Of a DNA stretch of 64,000 nucleotides, positions 57,461 through 64,000 are shown in pieces (positions within the stretch are counted from its first letter, which is position 1; each line of letters opens with the position of its first letter). Under the pieces are notes generated by a model. It was not told where the DNA came from, made no database searches, and saw only the letters and a program-made list of their open reading frames with translations. Location of the stretch: contig NZ_VLPS01000006.1 in NCBI RefSeq assembly GCF_007570865.1, positions 1-64,000 of the forward strand, in the 5' to 3' direction. The position numbers were made by a program, and so were the translations under genes. The stretch comes from Atlantibacter subterraneus (lineage in GTDB: Bacteria > Pseudomonadota > Gammaproteobacteria > Enterobacterales > Enterobacteriaceae).

Positions 57461-58000
57461 ATGGCCAGCAGAGGCGTAAACAAGGTTATTCTCGTTGGTA
57501 ATCTGGGTCAGGACCCGGAAGTACGCTATTTGCCGAGTGGCGGCGCAGTCGCTAACTTCACGCTGGCTACCTCCGACTCCTGGCGCGACAAGCAGACCGG
57601 CGAGATGAAAGAGCAGACCGAATGGCACCGCGTTGTGATGTTCGGCAAACTGGCGGAAGTCGCTGGTGAATATCTGCGTAAAGGCTCACAGGTCTATATT
57701 GAAGGCCAGTTGCGTACCCGCAAATGGACCGATCAGTCCGGCCAGGAGCGTTACACCACCGAGATTAACGTTCCGCAAATTGGCGGCGTTATGCAGATGT
57801 TGGGTGGACGCCAGGGCGGCGGCGCACCGGCAGGTGGCGGTCAGCAGCAGGGCGGTTGGGGCCAGCCTCAGCAACCGCAGCAGCAGCAGCCTCAGGGCGG
57901 CCAGTTCAGCGGCGGCGCGCAATCTCGTCCGCAGCAGCAGGCTCCGGCGCAGTCTAACAATGAACCGCCGATGGATTTCGACGACGATATCCCGTTCTGA
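57461..58000 (+). CDS. ssb: Single-stranded DNA-binding protein
   Basis: The 179-residue SSB has an N-terminal OB fold (residues 1-112, [17 protein letters not shown]), a Gly/Gln/Pro-rich linker and the C-terminal protein-docking tip DFDDDIPF. It coats single-stranded DNA in replication and repair. It follows TTCAGGAGAGTGATTC and is divergent from uvrA. Confidence 0.98.
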   Translation: MASRGVNKVILVGNLGQDPEVRYLPSGGAVANFTLATSDSWRDKQTGEMKEQTEWHRVVMFGKLAEVAGEYLRKGSQVYIEGQLRTRKWTDQSGQERYTTEINVPQIGGVMQMLGGRQGGGAPAGGGQQQGGWGQPQQPQQQQPQGGQFSGGAQSRPQQQAPAQSNNEPPMDFDDDIPF

Positions 58001-58026
58001 TGTGACATCAGGCAACAAATACCAGG

Positions 58027-58052
58027 CCCGCAATATTTATTGCGGGTTTTTT
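58027..58052 (+). terminator. ssb terminator
   Basis: CCCGCAATA-TT-TATTGCGGG followed by TTTTTT, 26 bases after ssb. Confidence 0.95.
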
Positions 58053-58242
58053 ATTTCTCTCAGGCAAATGCATCAATAATAATGTTCAATCCTGGTCTTC
58101 CCACCGCTATTTAAAAATCTCTGTTACTCTCCTGCCGTTAATGCCTACCTCTTTGTTAGGATTTTCGCCTTAATGATCTGATGCGAAACTCACTCCCACA
58201 AAATAAAGGGCTTTATATATTTAAATGCCACAGGGAGACCGG

Positions 58243-58587
58243 ATGAATATCGCTACCAATCGATTTAAAGCAGAATGGAGCCGCCGCGGCAATTTGCTTT
58301 GTCATGGCCACTGGATAATTACCTTTGAAGGGCGGTCAGTCGAACTGCCTGAATCTCGCCGCGAAAAAGATATGGGCACTCGGGGAATCTATTCCATTAT
58401 CGATCCCGATGATGAAACTTTCGCAGATGGGTTGCCTGAAGATGAATGGATACTCGAAAATGTTGAATGGCTAACGGATTGCTTTTTTGATAACGCTATC
58501 CCACTGGATGAAGAAAATTATCGGGCTTTCTGGAAAGCGGTTAACAAGCAGGACTGGCGTTGTACCAGCTGTGCAGGTTGCATGTAA
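58243..58587 (+). CDS. Small protein of unknown function with a Cys-rich C-terminus
   Basis: The 114-residue product (MNIATNRFKAEWSRRGNLLC start) is soluble and acidic in its second half. It carries conserved-looking aromatic and acidic patches (GLPEDEWILENVEWLTDCFFDN) and ends DWRCTSCAGCM, a CxxCxxC arrangement that could bind a metal. A good ribosome-binding site (CAGGGAGACCGG) precedes the ATG, supporting expression. E. coli K-12 has no gene here between ssb and yjcB. No family is recognised with confidence. Confidence 0.75.
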   Translation: MNIATNRFKAEWSRRGNLLCHGHWIITFEGRSVELPESRREKDMGTRGIYSIIDPDDETFADGLPEDEWILENVEWLTDCFFDNAIPLDEENYRAFWKAVNKQDWRCTSCAGCM

Positions 58588-58613
58588 AAAAAAGCCTCTG
58601 CAAAGCAGAGGCT
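58586..58613 (-). terminator. yjcB terminator
   Basis: On the minus strand AGCCTCTGC-TTT-GCAGAGGCT is followed by eight T. It lies 7 bases after the yjcB stop and overlaps the end of the convergent small gene. Confidence 0.93.
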
Positions 58614-58619
58614 GGAAAA

Positions 58620-58898
58620 TCAGGTCAGGATCATCGGCCACTCGGGCGGCGTTTTACTGAGGACATCCCACATGACATCCTTGACGTGGGTCCATGTCGC
58701 CACAAAATCAATAGACAAACCCAGCAAACCCGTGGCAAATGCACAGGATGCGGCAATGCCTATTCCGCTGCTGATTACCGCCAGCACTGCATAATCAGAT
58801 TTACGAAATTGAATATTCAGGGTGCTGGCAAGAAACATCATCACAGCGCTGACAATTTGCCAGCGCATCATCACGATGCCAGTAGTCAGGGTAGCCAT
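58620..58898 (-). CDS. yjcB: Inner-membrane protein YjcB
   Basis: The 92-residue product matches E. coli YjcB (MATLTTGIVMMRWQIVSAVMMFLASTLN; ending TPPEWPMILT). It has two to three hydrophobic segments and no known function. The frame is open upstream to 59003, but the ATG at 58898 follows AAGGAATCAGTGAT and gives the family start. Confidence 0.93.
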   Translation of the reverse strand: MATLTTGIVMMRWQIVSAVMMFLASTLNIQFRKSDYAVLAVISSGIGIAASCAFATGLLGLSIDFVATWTHVKDVMWDVLSKTPPEWPMILT

Positions 58899-59017
58899 AT
58901 CACTGATTCCTTTAAATAAAGGCAACGCTTTCAGCACAGGAGGCAATGCTCCCGGAGGGTGGCTAAAAAGCGTGGGGTTTTTAACAATGAACGCAAATGC
59001 CAAAGTTGCATCTGATA

Positions 59018-59033
59018 TGTGAACTATATCACA
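59018..59033. promoter_or_regulatory. CRP site upstream of yjcB
   Basis: TGTGAACTATATCACA is an exact match to the CRP consensus TGTGA-N6-TCACA, 120 bases upstream of the yjcB start. Control of yjcB by cAMP-CRP is inferred from position. Confidence 0.75.
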
Positions 59034-59467
59034 TTTGTTCTTTTATTAGCCAGATCGAAGCGCAACTTTTTTTAGTCTTTAATAACCCTGTTATTATTAA
59101 GGAATAAGGGTTGGCTTAAGCGAAGCGTTATTCCATTCAGTAATTAAAACTCACCCTTTTGTCGTATTTATTTCCTGACTGCTGGCTGAAATAGTGAATA
59201 AAGTTATGGCAGATAACATTTGTTTAATATTTACATAACTGTGGTCGTGCATTATGCTTGACTGCAAACTCGTCTTTATGTGTAATAAATAATTCAACTC
59301 CCTGATTTAAATGGGCTTTAATAATTGATGTCATTTTAATTTTACACATCAACGTGTGTTTGTTTCGCCCATTAAATTCTGTCTTTCGCGTTGCGTTGAA
59401 TTGAATTATTCATTGCAGATAAGTGTTTATTATTTTTATTTTCAACAACATGTGAAAATGATAAAAA
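59034..59467. other. AT-rich gene-free region upstream of the diguanylate cyclase gene
   Basis: About 430 bases with strikingly low GC hold no convincing gene. Runs of T/A and several possible -10 hexamers are present. A hairpin of the type ATTATT...AATAAT can form near 59090-59110. The region looks like a regulated, possibly H-NS-bound promoter of the cyclase gene. Confidence 0.5.
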
Positions 59468-60865
59468 ATGAATACTGCACAAAAACACAATCTTCTGGGC
59501 GATGGCGCACAGGTATTGCGTATCCTGACCCAGGTCATTCCGCAACTTTTACCGCATCGTTCATTACAGGATATCGTTGGTGATATTCAACACGCGTTGG
59601 GCAGTTCTGTTACCTGGATTGCCATTGAGCGTGACGGGGAGCTTCAGGTCCACCATACGGGTGAGAGGGAAGACGGCTATGCTCAGGCGTGCCAGGTCTT
59701 GTTGCACCCTCGTATCATTGAGCATCCCTATGCCTGGCGTATTCTTTCATGGTCACAAGGCGTGGGAGAGTTGTTTTATCCGGGCCTGGATATGCCCTTC
59801 GGGCAACTGCAAACCGGAATTTTATGCAAATTGCCGCTGCGCGATTATGCCTCTACCGCCTGGCTTTTTTTAGCTTATCAGCATACCCTGCCGTCGATTA
59901 CTATTCTCAAACATGGCGTGACGATTCTGGCAGACAAGCTGCGAGATTATTTACTCGAGCAATCTGCTCGTGAATTTGCCTTTCAGGAACTCCAGCAAAT
60001 TTCCGAACAATATAAAATATTGTTTGAGCGAGCGCCGGTGCTGATGAATTCATTCGACAGAAATGGTCGTTGCACTCTCTGGAACGGTGAATGTGAAAGA
60101 GTGTTTGGATGGACAATAGATGAGATTAACCAGGCCCAGGATCCGTTAGCGCTGTTTTATCCCGACCCGGCGATTCGCAGTGACGTGAGGGAATCCGTTA
60201 ATACCAGCCCGCTGACCGCGATGAAGGAATGGCACCCTTTGCGACGTGACGGTACGATGTTAACCACGCTCTGGGCTAATATATTATTACCTGATAATAG
60301 CGTCCTGAATATCGGGTTAGATATTACCGCGCGTAAGCAGGCCGAAAGAATATTGACGCTAAAAGCCACTATTGACGATTTAACTCAGTGTCTCAATCGT
60401 GCAGAAATACTTAAGAAGTTAGAGAGTGAACTTGACGCCACGACAGGCGATCCGTTTGCCGTTTTAATGATCGACCTGGATTATTTTAAGCGAATTAATG
60501 ATTCATGGGGGCATGCCGCAGGCGACAAAGCCTTACGCCATTTTTGTGATTGTATGCGCGCCTGCCGTTTCCCGGAGTTTTATGTGGGCCGCTTAGGCGG
60601 TGAAGAGTTCCTGGTGATACTTAAAGAAGCAGATTGTGATGATGCGGTAACGTTTACCACACAACTTCGTGAAACGCTGATAACGACACCCTTATTGCTT
60701 AATGAACAACCCGTCACGTTGTCTTTTAGTGCAGGGGCGCTGGCTGTAAAAGGGAAAACGTTGATCCTTTCGCAGGTGCTTACTGAAGCAGACAAAGCCC
60801 TTTACCAGGCTAAACATACCGGGCGCAGCCGTACAGTTTGCGTTCGGCCTGGAGACATTTGTTAA
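59468..60865 (+). CDS. Diguanylate cyclase with PAS domain
   Basis: The 465-residue soluble protein has an N-terminal GAF-like region (about 1-170), a PAS domain (about 180-300, QYKILFERAPVLMNSFDRNG) and a C-terminal GGDEF domain (about 310-465). The active site is GGEEF at 377-381, with the metal-binding LMIDLDYFKRIND block, so it should make cyclic di-GMP. The inhibitory RxxD motif five residues before the signature is not visible. It has no membrane segment. It lies just upstream of pdeC and is not found at this place in E. coli K-12. Confidence 0.9.
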   Translation: MNTAQKHNLLGDGAQVLRILTQVIPQLLPHRSLQDIVGDIQHALGSSVTWIAIERDGELQVHHTGEREDGYAQACQVLLHPRIIEHPYAWRILSWSQGVGELFYPGLDMPFGQLQTGILCKLPLRDYASTAWLFLAYQHTLPSITILKHGVTILADKLRDYLLEQSAREFAFQELQQISEQYKILFERAPVLMNSFDRNGRCTLWNGECERVFGWTIDEINQAQDPLALFYPDPAIRSDVRESVNTSPLTAMKEWHPLRRDGTMLTTLWANILLPDNSVLNIGLDITARKQAERILTLKATIDDLTQCLNRAEILKKLESELDATTGDPFAVLMIDLDYFKRINDSWGHAAGDKALRHFCDCMRACRFPEFYVGRLGGEEFLVILKEADCDDAVTFTTQLRETLITTPLLLNEQPVTLSFSAGALAVKGKTLILSQVLTEADKALYQAKHTGRSRTVCVRPGDIC

Positions 60866-61153
60866 CCACTCAGCCCGTAGTGGATAATCCACAGACAATT
60901 CAGGTGTTTTAATTATTAAAATTTAATTAGATGTAATTAAGGTTACCGTTAAACAGCGAAAATAACGCACTTAAGATAAATTAACGCTTTTTTTTCGGTA
61001 AAACCTGTGAATAACCTGAACAGGTTAAGAAATTATATTCTGTGATAATAAAATCCTGTTGCTAATGTTCCGTTATTCATGCAACGTAACGCCTGTTTGG
61101 AGAGTGTCTATTCATCACCAGGCAGGCACAAACAGCAGGGATATGAGATCACG

Positions 61154-62758
61154 ATGAATTTCAGGGCACGAAAAAACGCGTTACGACTGGCAGGCATTAC
61201 ACTCGTGGTGCTGCTTCCTGTCGCGCTTGCCCTGTGGTTAGCTCATCTGCGCGCAATTAGTGATACCCGTGAACACCTCCACGCGTTTGCGCAATTAGTA
61301 CTCGACAAAACCGAAATTGTTATCAAAGACGTTGATTCCGCTCGCGAAGAAGCGCTCACCTGGCCTGGTTTAATATGCACTGCGGACCATCGGGCGAATA
61401 TGCTGAATATCGTGCGGGGCCATCTTTATGTGGCTGATTTGATTTATGCCAGTGAAGATGAATTTCAATGTTCGACGGCCATGACCATGAAGCAACACTG
61501 GATCATGGATGCCGCAAATTATACACGTAGCACCAATATTGCGATTTATTATTATCGTGATACGCCATTTTATTCCGGCCATAAAATGGTTTATATGCGC
61601 AAAGGGAATTATGTCGCGGTAGTGAATCCCCTTTCCTATAGTGAAGTCATGTCCACGGATAGTCATTTGCAATTTGGCTTGTTTGACACCGTGACGAAAC
61701 AATTCTTTTCGCTAAGCCAGCAAGCCGACGCAAAACTATTCGACCAGCTAATCCGTAATAAAGACAGTCACTTTCAGGTGGGCGATCGCTATTATACGAT
61801 TGCCCAATCCAGCGTCCGCCCGATTGCTATTATTGTCTCGACCAGTTCGCAACGTATTTTTCAGGAATGGTATCATCAAATTACCCTGACACTGCCGCTG
61901 GGGTTAATCTGCAGCGTGATTATTCTTCTGATGTGGTCACGTACTCGTCAGCAGTTTAATTCGCCTGCCCGTATGCTACAGCGCGCACTGCAAAAGCGTC
62001 AGCTTTGTCTTCATTATCAGCCAATAGTCGACATTAAAAACGGTACCTGCGTTGGCGCTGAAGCGCTATTGCGGTGGCCGGGATTTAATGGCCCGGTAAT
62101 GAGCCCGGTTGAATTTATTCCGCTGGCGGAAAAAGAGGGGCTGATTGCCCGGGTCACCGATTACGTTATTGAAGAGTTGTATCAGGATCTGGGCACATTT
62201 CTGGCGGCCCATCCGGAGCTTTACATTTCTATCAACCTGTCCGCATCCGATTTCCACTCTGCGCGGCTGATTGCCCTGATTGAACAAAAGAACCGTCAAT
62301 TTGGCGTTAAAGCCCAGCAAATCAAAATTGAAGTCACCGAGCGCGGCGTCATTGACGTGACCAAAACCGCGCCGGTGGTGCAGGCCTTCCGCCGCTCAGG
62401 CTTTGAAATCGCCATCGATGATTTTGGTACCGGCTATTCCAACCTTCACAATCTGTACTCGCTGAATGTCGATATGCTGAAAATCGATAAAACCTTTATC
62501 GATACGCTGACCACCAACAGCACCAGCCATTTGATCGTGGAACATATTATTGAAATGGCGCAAAGCCTGCGCCTGAAGATTATTGCCGAAGGGGTGGAAA
62601 CCCCTGAGCAAATTAGCTGGCTGTTAAAGCGTAACGTGCAGTTCTGTCAGGGGTGGTATTTCGCGAAGGCGATGTCGCCTCATGAGCTCATTAGCTGGGT
62701 ATACGAGCCTGAAGTTAAAACGTTATTACGGGAAGCTAATCCCGCGACTCTGGTCTGA
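61154..62758 (+). CDS. pdeC: Cyclic di-GMP phosphodiesterase PdeC
   Basis: The 534-residue protein has two membrane segments flanking a periplasmic CSS-type sensor, then a cytoplasmic EAL domain. The catalytic signature AEALLRW (Glu303) and metal-binding residues in SINLSASD, EVTERG, IDDFGTGYSNL and AEGVET are intact, so it should hydrolyse c-di-GMP. Sensor cysteines are Cys75 and Cys106; in E. coli PdeC these form a disulfide that controls activity and proteolysis. The ATG at 61154 is chosen by alignment; an upstream ATG at 61079 is in frame. Its end overlaps soxS by 79 bases. Confidence 0.94.
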   Translation: MNFRARKNALRLAGITLVVLLPVALALWLAHLRAISDTREHLHAFAQLVLDKTEIVIKDVDSAREEALTWPGLICTADHRANMLNIVRGHLYVADLIYASEDEFQCSTAMTMKQHWIMDAANYTRSTNIAIYYYRDTPFYSGHKMVYMRKGNYVAVVNPLSYSEVMSTDSHLQFGLFDTVTKQFFSLSQQADAKLFDQLIRNKDSHFQVGDRYYTIAQSSVRPIAIIVSTSSQRIFQEWYHQITLTLPLGLICSVIILLMWSRTRQQFNSPARMLQRALQKRQLCLHYQPIVDIKNGTCVGAEALLRWPGFNGPVMSPVEFIPLAEKEGLIARVTDYVIEELYQDLGTFLAAHPELYISINLSASDFHSARLIALIEQKNRQFGVKAQQIKIEVTERGVIDVTKTAPVVQAFRRSGFEIAIDDFGTGYSNLHNLYSLNVDMLKIDKTFIDTLTTNSTSHLIVEHIIEMAQSLRLKIIAEGVETPEQISWLLKRNVQFCQGWYFAKAMSPHELISWVYEPEVKTLLREANPATLV

Positions 62759-63072
62759 AGCCGGTAGTCGGTCGGCGTAATGTCATATTCCCGACGGAAA
62801 ACGCGTGAAAAGGTCTGCTGTGAAACGTAACCGTGATCCATCGCGATATCAAAAATAGGCCGCCGCGTATTACGCAGCGCTTCTGCCGCCATCGATAACC
62901 GGCGTTGACGAATATACTCCCCGAGCGACTGCCGCATCACGGTGCGAAACATCCGCTGTAAATACCATTTTGAATAACCTGATTTTTTCGCCACCACGTC
63001 GATATTCAGCGGTTGGTCAATATGCTCATCGATCCATTCAATCAGTGTGCTGATAATTTCCGGATGTGACAT
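62680..63072 (-). CDS. soxS: Superoxide response activator SoxS, C-terminally extended
   Basis: The protein is an AraC-family activator with two helix-turn-helix units (VVAKKSGYSKWYLQRMFR and HGYVSQQTFSRVFRREYD). It turns on sodA, zwf, fumC, acrAB and others after redox stress. E. coli SoxS ends at residue 107; here the frame continues for 23 extra residues (to 130) because no stop follows TDYRL. The extension (QTRVAGLASRNNVLTSG...) overlaps the 3' end of pdeC on the other strand. It is divergent from soxR. Confidence 0.93.
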   Translation of the reverse strand: MSHPEIISTLIEWIDEHIDQPLNIDVVAKKSGYSKWYLQRMFRTVMRQSLGEYIRQRRLSMAAEALRNTRRPIFDIAMDHGYVSQQTFSRVFRREYDITPTDYRLQTRVAGLASRNNVLTSGSYTQLMSS

Positions 63073-63128
63073 AAGCGCCCCTTATCGTAAGTTATCGATA
63101 GTCGTTCTCATTGTCGGCGAGTATAATT

Positions 63129-63146
63129 CCTCAAGTTAACTTGAGG
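63129..63146 (-). promoter_or_regulatory. SoxR operator in the soxS promoter
   Basis: CCTCAAGTTAACTTGAGG is a perfect 18-bp palindrome identical to the E. coli SoxR site. On the minus strand it lies between a -35 (TTTACC) and a -10 (TATACT), the overlong spacer typical of MerR-type activation. Confidence 0.96.
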
Positions 63147-63155
63147 TAAAGCGTT

Positions 63156-63620
63156 ATGGAGAAGAAAAAACCGCGCATTAAACCCTTTCTGACGCCCGGT
63201 GAAGTGGCAAAACGCAGCGGCGTCGCGGTTTCCGCGCTGCATTTTTATGAGAGCAAAGGGCTGATAAAAAGTACCCGCAATGCGGGAAACCAGCGGCGCT
63301 ATAAGCGTGACGTGCTGCGCTATGTGGCGATCATTAAAATTGCTCAGCGGATCGGTATCCCGCTCGCCACCATTAACCAGGCGCTCAGCGTATTGCCTGA
63401 AGGGCATTCCATCAGTCCGAAAGAGTGGCAACAGCTTTCGTCACGCTGGCGGGAAGAACTCGATCGACGGATCCAGACGCTAACGTCGTTACGCGATGAA
63501 CTGGATGGTTGTATCGGCTGCGGCTGCCTGTCGCGTAGCGACTGCCCGTTGCGTAACCCGGAGGATCGGCTGGGGCAGGAAGGGACTGGCGCGCGATTGC
63601 TGGAGGACAGCGAGCACTAA
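63156..63620 (+). CDS. soxR: Redox-sensing MerR-family activator SoxR
   Basis: The 154-residue regulator has the MerR winged helix ([20 protein letters not shown]), a dimerisation helix and the [2Fe-2S] cluster cysteines 119, 122, 124 and 130 ([12 protein letters not shown]). Oxidation of the cluster by redox-cycling drugs activates soxS. The start is 10 bases after the operator, so it shares the soxS control region. Confidence 0.98.
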   Translation: MEKKKPRIKPFLTPGEVAKRSGVAVSALHFYESKGLIKSTRNAGNQRRYKRDVLRYVAIIKIAQRIGIPLATINQALSVLPEGHSISPKEWQQLSSRWREELDRRIQTLTSLRDELDGCIGCGCLSRSDCPLRNPEDRLGQEGTGARLLEDSEH

Positions 63621-63762
63621 AAAAACTAAAGCGCCAACTGCGGCGCTTTAGTTTGGTTCCGGTCTTTGTCTTTATCAGTATCCCGCTTTCTCACGGGAGG
63701 GTTTCCCCCGACGTCGGCGCTCCTCAATCGTAGTCTTTCAGGAGGTTCCGGCTTGCACCGAT
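63618..63762 (-). ncRNA. ryjA: RyjA-like small RNA, antisense to the soxR 3' end
   Basis: A minus-strand -10 (TATACT, 63774-63769) precedes about 145 bases that end in a perfect 12-bp hairpin (AACTAAAGCGCC / GGCGCTTTAGTT) and seven T's, at 63618. An internal stem (TCCCG / CGGGA type, 63677-63700) is also visible. E. coli makes the small RNA RyjA from the same place and strand, next to soxR. The U-run lies on the minus strand, so the hairpin terminates this RNA rather than soxR alone. The exact 5' end is inferred. Confidence 0.65.
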
Positions 63763-63886
63763 AATTTCAGTATATCCCCGGTCCCTGTTTCTTCCAGCCA
63801 TTCTGGCGATTTTTCGCACTAACTTTTGCGACAACTTGCCGCAATTTTCTATAGTTAAATTCACCCACTCGCGATGAGAAATTGCC

Positions 63887-64000
63887 ATGCTAACCGTGCA
63901 TCATCTGAATAACTCCCGATCGCAGCGTATCCTTTGCGCGCTGGAAGAGCTGAATTTGCCCTACCAGATCGTTCGCTATCAGCGTGAACCCACGATGATG
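63887..64000 (+). CDS. Glutathione S-transferase family protein, 5' part
   Basis: The last 38 codons begin MLTVHHLNNSRSQRILCALE and continue as a thioredoxin-like GST N-terminal domain (LNLPYQIVRYQRE). The serine or tyrosine needed for glutathione cannot be assigned from so little. The gene runs off the window end. The 230-base gap before it is mostly taken by the small RNA and its promoter. Confidence 0.8.
   Translation, partial: MLTVHHLNNSRSQRILCALEELNLPYQIVRYQREPTMM

Overview
The window is a piece of an Enterobacteriaceae chromosome. From the 3' end of a 5S rRNA gene it runs metA-aceBAK-iclR-metH-yjbB-rluF-yjbD-lysC-pgi-yjbEFGH-psiE-malGFE/malK-lamB-malM-ubiCA-plsB-dgkA-lexA-dinF-yjbJ-zur-dusA-pspG-qorA-dnaB-alr-tyrB-aphA-yjbR-uvrA-ssb-yjcB-pdeC-soxS-soxR. 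This is the gene order around minute 90-92 of Escherichia coli. The proteins are close to but distinct from those of E. coli, and most genes are GC-rich, so a relative such as Enterobacter, Kosakonia, Lelliottia or Klebsiella is likely. The genus cannot be fixed by reading alone.

Layout. 1-7.3 kb: end of an rRNA operon, methionine entry (metA), and the glyoxylate bypass aceBAK with its repressor iclR. 7.3-19.6 kb: metH, a Na/phosphate transporter (yjbB) behind a PhoB-box-like site, a ccdAB toxin-antitoxin pair where E. coli has pepE, rluF, yjbD, a PanS-type transporter, lysC (no recognisable lysine riboswitch) and pgi. 19.9-23.7 kb: the yjbEFGH exopolysaccharide operon. 23.7-28.2 kb: an AT-rich accessory island with a PTS EIICB permease, a NagB-like sugar-phosphate deaminase, a glycosylasparaginase and a MalI-like LacI-family regulator. 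A CRP site and a perfect 16-bp operator lie in front of it. 28.7-36.9 kb: psiE and the divergent maltose operons. 37-43.5 kb: ubiCA, plsB, dgkA and the SOS operon lexA-dinF. 43.7-52.8 kb: yjbJ, zur, a TraF-like outer-membrane protein, dusA, pspG, qorA, dnaB, alr and tyrB. 53-58 kb: aphA, a 36-codon remnant of yjbQ, yjbR, uvrA and ssb. 58.2-64 kb: a small unknown gene, yjcB, a diguanylate cyclase beside the c-di-GMP phosphodiesterase pdeC, soxS/soxR, a RyjA-like small RNA and the start of a glutathione S-transferase gene.

The most promising new system is the 23.8-28.2 kb island. Its gene set fits uptake and phosphorylation of an N-glycosylated asparagine such as GlcNAc-Asn, release of aspartate by a cytoplasmic glycosylasparaginase, and entry of the amino sugar into glycolysis through a dedicated deaminase. 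Other points of note are two diverged copies of a long hairpin repeat whose stems show compensatory changes, an internally deleted yjbQ whose stop codon overlaps the yjbR start, loss of the lysine riboswitch in front of lysC, and a soxS reading frame extended into the 3' end of pdeC. No tRNA, insertion sequence, prophage or CRISPR array was seen.
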